Below, piece by piece: positions 1 through 10,269 of a DNA stretch of 64,000 nt. Under the pieces are notes generated by a model. The model was not told where the DNA came from. It was given only the letters and a program-made list of their open reading frames with translations, and did not search any database. The position numbers and the translations under genes were made by a program. Every line of letters starts with the position of its first letter. The first letter of the stretch is position 1. Source of the stretch: Luzula sylvatica (lineage: Eukaryota; Streptophyta; Magnoliopsida; Poales; Juncaceae); assembly GCA_946800325.1 (NCBI GenBank), contig OX326958.1:59699793-59763792 (forward strand). Direction: 5' to 3'.

Positions 1-489
1 CGTATCTTTTAGTACATAACTTTTCACGAAATTTTACAAACACTAAGAAAGTTTATTTTTCGATTCAAAACAAGATTTTAAAGCTTTGAGGAGTTCAAAT
101 AACATGTTTTTAGATCATTTGCATCGTATCTTTTAGTACATAACTTTTCACCAAATTACACAAACACTAAGAAAGTTTGTTTTTCGATTCAAAATAAGAT
201 TTTAACCCTTTGAGGAGTTCAAATAACGTGTTTCTAGATCATTTGTTTCGTATCTTTTACTACATAACTTTTCACCAAATTTCACAAACACTAAGAAAGT
301 TTGTTTTTCGATTCAAAACAAGATTTTAACGCTTTGGGCAGTTCAAATAACGTGTTTCTAGATCATTTGCATCGTATCTTTTAGTACATAACTTTTCACC
401 AAATTACACAAACACTAAAAAAGTTTGTTTTTCGATTCAAAATAAGATTTTAACCCTTTGAGGAGTTCAGATAACAAGTTTTTAGATCA

Positions 490-3400
490 GGTGTATCGTA
501 TCTTTTACTACATAACTTTTTACCAAATTTCAGAAACGCTAAGAAAGTTTGTTTTTCGATTCAAAACAAGATTTTAACGCTTTGAGGTGTTCAAATAACA
601 TGTTTTTAGATCATTTGTATCGTATCTTTTAGTACATAACTTTTCACCAAATTTCACAAACACTAAGAAATTTTGTTTTTCGATTCAAAACAAGATTTTA
701 ACGCTTTGAGGAGTTCAAATAACGTGTTTCTAGATCATTTGTATCGTATCTTTTACTACATAACGTTTCACCAAATTTCACAAACACTAAGAAAGTTTGT
801 TTTTCGATTCAAAACATGATTTTAACGCTTTGAGGAGTTCAAATAACGTGTTTTTAGATCATTTGTATCGTATTTTTTACTACATAACTTTTCACCAAAT
901 TTCACAATCACTAAGAGAGTTTGTTTTTCGATTCAAAACAAGATTTTAACGCTTTAAGGTGTTCAAATAACATGTTTTTAGATCAGGTGTATCGTATCTT
1001 TTACTACATAACTTTTTACCAAATTTCAGAAACGCTAAGAAAGTTTGTTTTTCGATTAAAAACAAGATTGTAACGCTTTGAGGAGTTCAAATAACATGTT
1101 TTTAGATCATTTGTATCATATCTTTTACTACATAACTTTTCAGCAAATTTCACAAACACTAAGAAAGTTTGTTTTTCGATTCAAACCAAGATTTTAACGC
1201 TTTGAGGAGTTCAAATAACGTGTTTTTAGATCATTTGTATCGTATCTTTTACTACAAAACTTTTCACCAAATTTCACAAACACTAAGAAAGCTTGTTTTT
1301 CGATTCAAAACAAGATTTTAACGCTTTGAGGAGTTCAAATAACATGTTTTTAGATCATTTGTATCGTATCTTTTACTACATAACTTTTCACCAAATTTCA
1401 CAAACACTAAGAAAGTTTGTTTTTCGATTCAAAACAAGATTTTAACGCTTTGAGGTGTTCAAATAACATGTTTTTAGATCATTTGTATCGTATCTTTTAG
1501 TACATAACTTTTCACCAAATTTCACAAACACTAAGAAATTTTGTTTTTCGATTCAAAACAAGATTTTAACGCTTTGAGGAGTTCAAATAACGTGTTTTTA
1601 GATCATTTGTATCGTATCTTTTACTACATAACTTTTCACCAAATTTCACAAACACTAAGAGAGTTTGTTTTTCGATTCAAAACAAGATTTTAACGCATTA
1701 AGGTGTTCAAATAACATGTTTTTAGATCAGGTGTATCGTATCTTTTACTACATAACTTTTTACCAAATTTCAGAAACGCTAAGAAAGTTTGTTTTTCGAT
1801 TCAAAACAAGATTGTAATGCTTTGAGGAGTTCAAATAACATGTTTTTAGATCATTTGTATCATATCTTTTACTACATAACTTTTCAGCAAATTTCACAAA
1901 CACTAAGAAAGTTTGTTTTTCGATTCAAAACAAGATTTTAACGCTTTGAGGAGTTCAAATAACGTGTTTTTAGATCATTTGTATCGTATCTTTTACTACA
2001 AAACTTTTCACCAAATTTCACAAACACTAAGAAAGCTTGTTTTTCGATTCAAAACAAGATTTTAACGCTTTGAGGAGTTCAAATAACGTGTTTTTAGATT
2101 ATTTGTATCGTATCTTTTACTACATAACTTTTAACCAAATTTCACAAACACTAATAAAGTTTGTTTTTCGATTTCAAAACAAGATTTTAACGCTTTGAGC
2201 AGTTCAAATAACGTGTTTTTAGATCATTTGTATCGTATATTTTAGTACATCACTTTTCACCAAATTTCACAAACACTAAGAAAGTTTGTTTTTCGATTCA
2301 AAACAAGATTTTAACGCTTTGAGGAGTTCAAATAACGTGTTTTTAGATCATTTGTATCGTATCTTTTAGTACATAACTTTTCACCAAATTTCACAAACAC
2401 TAAGAAAGTTTGTTTTTCGATTCAAAACAAGATTTTAACGTTTGGAGGAGTTCAAATAACATGTTTTTAGATCATTTGTATCGTATCTTTTACTACATAA
2501 CTTTTTACCAAATTTCAGAAACGCTAAGAAAGTTTGTTTTTCTATTCAAAACAAGATTTTAACGCTTTGAGGTGTTCAAATAACATGTTTTTAGATCATT
2601 TGTATCGTATCTTTTAGTACATAACTTTTCACCAAATTTTACAAACACTAAGAAATTTTGTTTTTCGATTCAAAACAAGATTTTAACGCTTTGAGGAGTT
2701 CAAATAACGTGTTTCTAGATCATTTGTATCGTATCTTTTACTACATAACGTTTCACCAAATTTCACAAACACTAAGAAAGTTTGTTTTTCGATTCAAAAC
2801 AAGATTTTAACGCTTTGAGGAGTTCAAATAACGTGTTTTTAGATCATTTGTATCGTATCTTTTACTACATAACTTTTTACCAAATTTCAGAAACGCTAAG
2901 AAAGTTTGTTTTTCGATTCAAAACAAGATTTTAACGCTTTGAGGTGTTCAAATAACATGTTTTTAGATCATTTGTATCGTATCTTTTAGTACATAACTTT
3001 TCACCAAATTTCACAAACACTAAGAAATTTTGTTTTTCGATTCAAAACAAGATTTTAACGCTTTGAGGAGTTCAAATAACGTGTTTCTAGATCATTTGTA
3101 TCGTATCTTTTACTACATAACGTTTCACCAAATTTCACAAACACTAAGAAAGTTTGTTTTTCGATTCAAAACAAGATTTTAACGCTTTGAGGAGTTCAAA
3201 TAACGTGTTTTTAGATCATTTGTATCGTATTTTTTACTACATAACTTTTCACCAAATTTCACAAACACTAAGAGAGTTTGTTTTTCGATTCAAAACAAGA
3301 TTTTAACGCTTTAAGGTGTTCAAATAACATGTTTTTAGATCAGGTGTATCGTATCTTTTACTACATAACTTTTTACCAAATTTCAGAAACGCTAAGAAAG

Positions 3401-6400
3401 TTTGTTTTTCGATTCAAAACAAGATTGTAATGCTTTGAGGAGTTCAAATAACATGTTTTTAGATCATTTGTATCATATCTTTTACTACATAACTTTTCAG
3501 CAAATTTCACAAACACTAAGAAAGTTTGTTTTTCGATTCAAAACAAGATTTTAACGCTTTGAGGAGTTCAAATAACGTGTTTTTAGATCATTTGTATCGT
3601 ATCTTTTACTACAAAACTTTTCACCAAATTTCACAAACACTAAGAAAGCTTGTTTTTCGATTCAAAACAAGATTTTAACGCTTTGAGGAGTTCAAATAAC
3701 GTGTTTTTAGATTATTTGTATCGTATCTTTTACTACATAACTTTTAACCAAATTTCACAAACACTAATAAAGTTTGTTTTTCGATTTCAAAACAAGATTT
3801 TAACGCTTTGAGCAGTTCAAATAACGTGTTTTTAGATCATTTGTATCGTATCTTTTAGTACATCACTTTTCACCAAATTTCACAAACACTAAGAAAGTTT
3901 GTTTTTCGATTCAAAACAAGATTTTAACGCTTTGAGGAGTTCAAATAACGTGTTTTTAGATCATTTGTATCGTATCTTTTAGTACATAACTTTTCACCAA
4001 ATTTCACAAACACTAAGAAATTTGTTTTTCGATTCAAAACAAGATTTTAACGTTTGGTGGAGTTCAAATAACATGTTTTTAGATCATTTGTATCGTATCT
4101 TTTACTACATAACTTTTTACCAAATTTCAGAAACGCTAAGAAAGTTTGTTTTTCGATTCAAAACAAGATTTTAACGCTTTGAGGTGTTCAAATAACATGT
4201 TTTTAGATCATTTGTATCGTATCTTTTAGTACATAACTTTTCACCAAATTTCACAAACACTAAGAAATTTTGTTTTTCGATTCAAAACAAGATTTTAACG
4301 CTTTGAGGAGTTCAAATAACGTGTTTCTAGATCATTTGTATCGTATCTTTTACTACATAACGTTTCACCAAATTTCACAAACACTAAGAAATTTTGTTTT
4401 TCGATTCAAAACAAGATTTTAACGCTTTGAGGAGTTCAAATAACGTATTTTTAGATCATTTGTATCGTATCTTTTACTACATAACTTTTTACCAAATTTC
4501 AGAAACGCTAAGAAAGTTTGTTTTTCGATTCAAAACAAGATTTTAACGCTTTGAGGTGTTCAAATAACATGTTTTTAGATCATTTGTATCGTATCTTTTA
4601 GTACATAACTTTTCACCAAATTTCACAAACACTAAGAAATTTTGTTTTTCGATTCAAAACAAGATTTTAACGTTTTGAGGAGTTCAAATAACGTGTTTCT
4701 AGATCATTTGTATCGTATCTTTTACTACATAACGTTTCACCAAATTTCACAAACACTAAGAAAGTTTGTTTTTCGATTCAAAACAAGATTTTAACGCTTT
4801 GAGGAGTTCAAATAACGTGTTTTTAGATCATTTGTATCGTATTTTTTACTACATAACTTTTCACCAAATTTCACAAACACTAAGAGAGTTTGTTTTTCGA
4901 TTCAAAACAAGATTTTAACGCTTTAAGGTGTTCAAATAACATGTTTTTAGATCAGGTGTATCGTATCTTTTACTACATAACTTTTTACCAAATTTCAGAA
5001 ACGCTAAGAAAGTTTGTTTTTCGATTCAAAACAAGATTGTAACGCTTTGAGGAGTTCAAATAACATGTTTTTAGATCATTTGTATCATATCTTTTACTAC
5101 ATAACTTTTCAGCAAATTTCACAAACACTAAGAAAGTTTGTTTTTCGATTCAAACCAAGATTTTAACGCTTTGAGGAGTTCAAATAACGTGTTTTTAGAT
5201 CATTTGTATCGTATCTTTTACTACAAAACTTTTCACCAAATTTCACAAACACTAAGAAAGCTTGTTTTTCGATTCAAAACAAGATTTTAACGCTTTGAGG
5301 AGTTCAAATAACATGTTTTTAGATCATTTGTATCGTATCTTTTACTACATAACTTTTCACCAAATTTCACAAACACTAAGAAAGTTTGTTTTTCGATTCA
5401 AAACAAGATTTTAACGCTTTGAGGTGTTCAAATAACATGTTTTTAGATCATTTGTATCGTATCTTTTAGTACATAACTTTTCACCAAATTTCACAAACAC
5501 TAAGAAATTTTGTTTTTCGATTCAAAACAAGATTTTAACGCTTTGAGGAGTTCAAATAACGTGTTTTTAGATCATTTGTATCGTATCTTTTACTACATAA
5601 CTTTTCACCAAATTTCACAAACACTAAGAGAGTTTGTTTTTCGATTCAAAACAAGATTTTAACGCTTTAAGGTGTTCAAATAACATGTTTTTAGATCAGG
5701 TGTATCGTATCTTTTACTACATAACTTTTTACCAAATTTCAGAAACGCTAAGAAAGTTTGTTTTTCGATTCAAAACAAGATTGTAATGCTTTGAGGAGTT
5801 CAAATAACATGTTTTTAGATCATTTGTATCATATCTTTTACTACATAACTTTTCAGCAAATTTCACAAACACTAAGAAAGTTTGTTTTTCGATTCAAAAC
5901 AAGATTTTAACGCTTTGAGGAGTTCAAATAACGTGTTTTTAGATCATTTGTATCGTATCTTTTACTACAAAACTTTTCACCAAATTTCACAAACACTAAG
6001 AAAGCTTGTTTTTCGATTCAAAACAAGATTTTAACGCTTTGAGGAGTTCAAATAACGTGTTTTTAGATTATTTGTATCGTATCTTTTACTACATAACTTT
6101 TAACCAAATTTCACAAACACTAATAAAGTTTGTTTTTCGATTTCAAAACAAGATTTTAACGCTTTGAGCAGTTCAAATAACGTGTTTTTAGATCATTTGT
6201 ATCGTATCTTTTAGTACATCACTTTTCACCAAATTTCACAAACACTAAGAAAGTTTGTTTTTCGATTCAAAACAAGATTTTAACGCTTTGAGGAGTTCGA
6301 ATAACGTGTTTTTAGATCATTTGTATCGTATCTTTTAGGACATAACTTTTCACCAAATTTCACAAACACTAAGAAAGTTTGTTTTTCGATTCAAAACAAG

Positions 6401-6410
6401 ATTTTAACGT
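490..6410 (+). repeat. 3,969-bp tandem duplication of monomers (32-mer spacing)
   Basis: Variants in about 490-2,440 recur 3,969 bp downstream in about 4,460-6,410. The CAAACCAAG variant occurs at 1,181 and 5,150, the ATCAGGTG variant (read from its GATCAGG) at 981 and 4,950 and again at 1,725 and 5,694, and the ATTATTTG variant at 2,098 and 6,067. The distance is 32 monomers plus one base. The extra base is explained by two 125-bp GATTTCAAAAC units and one unit lacking a T near 4,020. Similarity is lost upstream where 475 reads AACAAG against AACGTA near 4,444, and downstream after about 2,440/6,410. Edges are by eye. Confidence 0.75.
1560..5300 (+). repeat. 13-mer higher-order repeat, 1,612-1,613 bp
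   Basis: A sub-period of 13 monomers runs through this stretch. ATTATTTG occurs at 2,098 and 3,711 (1,613 bp). The ATCAGGTG variant occurs at 1,725, 3,338 and 4,950 (1,613 then 1,612). The GTTTGG variant occurs near 2,438 and 4,051. The 13th-monomer phase is marked by a 125-bp unit with GATTTCAAAAC, which supplies the extra base. The block lies inside the 3,969-bp duplication, so the two levels of repetition are nested. The last copy is partial and diverges near 5,300, where CATG and GATCATT replace CGTG and GATTATT. Confidence 0.7.
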
Positions 6411-7939
6411 TTGGAGGAGTTCAAATAACGTGTTTTTAGATCATTTGTATCATATCTTTTACTACATAACTTTTCACCAAACTTCACAAACTCTAAGAAA
6501 GTTTGTTTTCCGATTCAAAACAAGATTTTAACGCTTTGAGGGGTTCAAATAATGTGTTTTTAGATCATTCGTATCGTATCTTTTACTACATAACTTTTCA
6601 CCAAATTTCGCAAACACTAAGAAAGTTTGTTTTTCGATTCAAAACAAGATTTTAACGCTTTGAGGAGTTCAAATAACGTGTTTCTAGATCTTTTGTATTG
6701 TATCTTTTACTACATAACTTTTCGCCAAATTTCACAAACACTAAGAAAGTTTGTTTTTCGATTCAAAACAAGATTTTAACGCTTTGAGGAGTTCAAACAA
6801 CGTGTTTCCAGATCATTTGCATCGTATCTTTTAGTACATAACTTTTCACCAAATTTCACAAACACTAAGAAAGTTTGTTTTTCGATTCAAAACAAGATTT
6901 TAACGCTTTGAGGAGTTCAAATAACGGGTTTCTAGATCATTTGTATCGTATCTTTTACTACATAACTTTTCACCAAATTTCACAAACACTAAGAAACTTT
7001 GTTTTTCGATTCAAAACAAGATCTTAACGCATTGAGGAGTTCAAATAACGTGTTTTTAGATCATTTATATCGTATCTTTTACTACATAACTTTTCACCAA
7101 ATTTCACAAACACCAAGAAAGTTTGTTTTTCGATTCAAAACAAGATTTTAACGCTTTGAGGTGTTCAAATAACATGTTTTTAGATCATTTGTGTCGTATC
7201 TTTTAGTACATAAGTTTTCCCCAAATTTCACAAACACTAAGAAAGTTTGTTTTTCGATTCAAAACAAGATTTTAACGCTTTGAGGAGTTCAAATAACGGG
7301 TTTCAAGATCATTTGTATCGTATCTTTTACTACATAACTTTTCACCAAATTTCACAAACACTAAGAAAGTTTGTTTTTCGATTCAAAACAAGATTTTAAC
7401 GATTTGAGGAGTTCAAATAACGGGTTTCTAGATCATTTGTATCGTATCTTTTACTACATAACTTTTCCCCAAATTTAACAAACACTAAGAAAGTTTGTTT
7501 TTCGATTCAAAACAAGATTTTAACGCATTGAGGTGTTCAAATAACATGTTTTTAGATCATTTGTATCGTATCTTTTAGTACATAACTTTTCACCAAATTT
7601 CACAAACACTAAGAAAGTTTGTTTTTCGATTCAAAACAAGATTTAATCGCTTTGAGGAGTTCAAATAACGGGTTTCTAGATCATTTGTATCGTATCTTTT
7701 ACTACATAACTTTTTACCAAATTTCACAAACACTAAGAAAGTTTGTTTTTCGATTCAAAACAAGAATTTAACGCTTTGAGGAGTTCAAATAACGTGTTTT
7801 TAGATCATTTGCATCGTATCTTTTACTACATAACTTTTCACCAAATTTCACAAACCCTAAGAAAGTTTGTTTTTCGATTTCAAAACAAGATTTTAACGCT
7901 TTGAGGAGTTCAAATAACGTGTTTTTAGATCATTTGTAT
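6411..7939 (+). repeat. Mixed-variant monomer stretch closing the first block
   Basis: About 12 monomers with several rarely combined variants: CTCTAAG with TTTTCCG near 6,490-6,511, AATGTG at 6,551, AACGGG units, AAACTTTG and GATCTTAACG near 6,994-7,027, CACCAAG near 7,111, and a 125-bp GATTTC unit near 7,878. The same variants, in similar order, recur near 35,700-36,500, 39,480-40,900 and 51,400-52,950. No shorter HOR period stands out inside it. Confidence 0.6.
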
Positions 7940-9528
7940 CGTATCTTTTAGTACATAATTTTTCACGAAATTTTACAAACACTAAGAAAGTTTATTTTTC
8001 GATTCAAAACAAGATTTTAAAGCTTTGAGGAGTTCAAATAACATGTTTTTAGATCATTTGCATCGTATCTTTTAGTACATAACTTTTCACCAAATTACAC
8101 AAACACTAAGAAAGTTTGTTTTTCGATTCAAAATAAGATTTTAACCCTTTGAGGAGTTCAAATAACGTGTTTCTAGATCATTTGTTTCGTATCTTTTACT
8201 ACATAACTTTTCACCAAATTTCACAAACACTAAGAAAGTTTGTTTTTCGATTCAAAACAAGATTTTAACGCTTTGGGCAGTTCAAATAACGTGTTTCTAG
8301 ATCATTTGCATCGTATCTTTTAGTACATAACTTTTCACCAAATTACACAAACACTAAGAAAGTTTGTTTTTCGATTCAAAATAAGATTTTAACCCTTTGA
8401 GGAGTTCAGATAACAAGTTTTTAGATCAGGTGTATCGTATCTTTTACTACATAACTTTTTACCAAATTTCAGAAACGCTAAGAAAGTTTGTTTTTCGATT
8501 CAAAACAAGATTTTAACGCTTTGAGGTGTTCAAATAACATGTTTTTAGATCATTTGTATCGTATCTATTAGTACATAACTTTTCACCAAATTTCACAAAC
8601 ACTAAGAAATTTTGTTTTTCGATTCAAAACAAGATTTTAACGCTTTGAGGAGTTCAAATAACGTGTTTCTAGATCATTTGTATTGTATCTTTTACTACAT
8701 AACGTTTCACCAAATTTCACAAACACTAAGAAAGTTTGTTTTTCGATTCAAAACATGATTTTAACGCTTTGAGGAGTTCAAATAACGTGTTTTTAGATCA
8801 TTTGTATCGTATCTTTTACTACATAACTTTTCACCAAATTTCACAAACACTAAGAGAGTTTGTTTTTCGATTCAAAACAAGATTTTAACGCTTTAAGGTG
8901 TTCAAATAACATGTTTTTAGATCAGGTGTATCGTATCATTTACTACATAACTTTTTACCAAATTTCAGAAACGCTAAGAAAGTTTGTTTTTCGATTCAAA
9001 ACAAGATTGTAACGCTTTGAGGAGTTCAAATAACATGTTTTTAGATCATTTGTATCATATCTTTTACTACATAACTTTTCAGCAAATTTCACAAACACTA
9101 AGAAAGTTTGTTTTTCGATTCAAAACAAGATTTGAACGCTTTGAGGAGTTCAAATAACGTGTTTTTAGATCATTTGTATCGATCTTTTACTACAAAACTT
9201 TTCACCAAATTTCACAAACACTAAGAAAGCTTGTTTTTCGATTCAAAACAAGATTTTAACGCTTTGAGGAGTTCAAATAACATGTTTTTAGATCATTTGT
9301 ATCGTATCTTTTACTACATAACTTTTCACCAAATTTCACAAACACTAAGAAAGTTTGTTTTTCGATTCAAAACAAGATTTTAACGCTTTGAGGTGTTCAA
9401 ATAACATGTTTTTAGATCATTTGTATCGTATCTTTTAGTACATAACTTTTCACCAAATTTCACAAACACTAAGAAATTTTGTTTTTCGATTCAAAACAAG
9501 ATTTTAACGCTTTGAGGAGTTCAAATAA
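7940..9528 (+). repeat. Copy of positions 1-1,590, shifted 7,939 bp
   Basis: The start-of-window run of variants reappears here in order: CACGAAATTTTAC, then CAAATTACAC with CAAAATAAG and TAACCC, then CATTTGTTTCG, GGGCAG, and AACAAG with ATCAGGTG. The AACAAG variant lies at 473 and 8,412, a shift of 7,939 bp or 64 monomers plus 3. A private one-base deletion (GTATCGATC for GTATCGTATC) at about 9,176-9,185 reduces the shift to 7,938 afterwards. The match ends near 9,528, where TTTCTAG replaces TTTTTAG. The same leading run also recurs at 28,021, 32,486, 33,230, 37,696, 40,923, 47,919, 49,780 and 53,007, either whole or in part. Confidence 0.75.
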
Positions 9529-10120
9529 CGTGTTTCTAGATCATTTGTATCGTATCTTTTACTACATAACGTTTCACCAAATTTCACAAACACTAAGAAA
9601 GTTTGTTTTTCGATTCAAAACATGATTTTAACGCTTTGAGGAGTTCAAATAACGTGTTTTTAGATCATTTGTATCGTATCTTTTACTACATAACTTTTCA
9701 CCAAATTTCACAAACACTAAGAGAGTTTGTTTTTCGATTCAAAACAAGATTTTAACGCTTTAAGGTGTTCAAATAACATGTTTTTAGATCAGGTGTATCG
9801 TATCTTTTACTACATAACTTTTTACCATATTTCAGAAACGCTAAGAAAGTTTGTTTTTCGATTCAAAACAAGATTGTAACGCTTTGAGGAGTTCAAATAA
9901 CATGTTTTTAGATCATTTGTATCATATCTTTTACTACATAACTTTTCAGCAAATTTCACAAACACTAAGAAAGTTTGTTTTTCGATTCAAAACAAGATTT
10001 TAACGCTTTGAGGAGTTCAAATAACATGTTTTTAGATCATTTGTATCGTATCTTTTACTACAAAACTTTTCACCAAATTTCACAAACACTAAGAAAGCTT
10101 GTTTTTCGATTCAAAACAAG
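8530..10120 (+). repeat. 7-mer tandem duplication, 867 bp
   Basis: The ACGTGTTTCT unit at 8,661 recurs at 9,528 (867 bp, seven monomers minus one base). The variants that follow keep pace: AACGTTTCACC, AAACATG, GAGAGTTTG, TTTAAGGTG and GATTGTAACG all repeat 867-868 bp later. The first copy carries the one-base deletion at about 9,180 that accounts for the odd length. The second copy diverges near 10,120, where GATTCTTTG appears. Confidence 0.65.
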
Positions 10121-10205
10121 ATTTTAACGCTTTGAGGAGTTCAAATAACGTGTTTTTAGATTCTTTGTATCGTATCTTTTAGTACATCACTTTTCACCAA
10201 ATTTC

Positions 10206-10243
10206 ACAAACACTAAGAAAGTTTGTTTTTCGATTCAAAACAA
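10206..10243 (+). other. Two overlapping inverted repeats in the monomer (example copy)
   Basis: ACAAAC at 10206-10211 pairs with GTTTGT at 10221-10226 across a 9-base loop. TTGTTTT at 10223-10229 pairs with AAAACAA at 10237-10243 across a 7-base loop, TCGATTC. The two stems share bases 10223-10226, so a single strand could form only one at a time. The arrangement recurs in nearly every monomer of the window. In units with AAAGCTTG instead of AAAGTTTG (for example near 1,291 and 2,035) the second stem gains an eighth base pair. In units with AAATTTTG the first stem loses its closing C-G pair. Confidence 0.75.
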
Positions 10244-10254
10244 GATTTTAACGC

Positions 10255-10269
10255 TTTGAGGAGTTCAAA
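10255..10269 (+). other. Third short dyad in the monomer (example copy)
   Basis: TTTGA at 10255-10259 and TCAAA at 10265-10269 are reverse complements separated by GGAGT. The element is short and could be incidental. It is retained in most units. GTTTGGAGG units (for example near 2,440) lose it and GGGCAG units keep only part of it. Confidence 0.55.

Noticed and set aside
10229..10245. Possible CENP-B box
   Set aside because: The TTTCGATTCA stretch fits only the first half of the NTTCGNNNNANNCGGGN pattern. The CGGG core is absent from all monomers I read.
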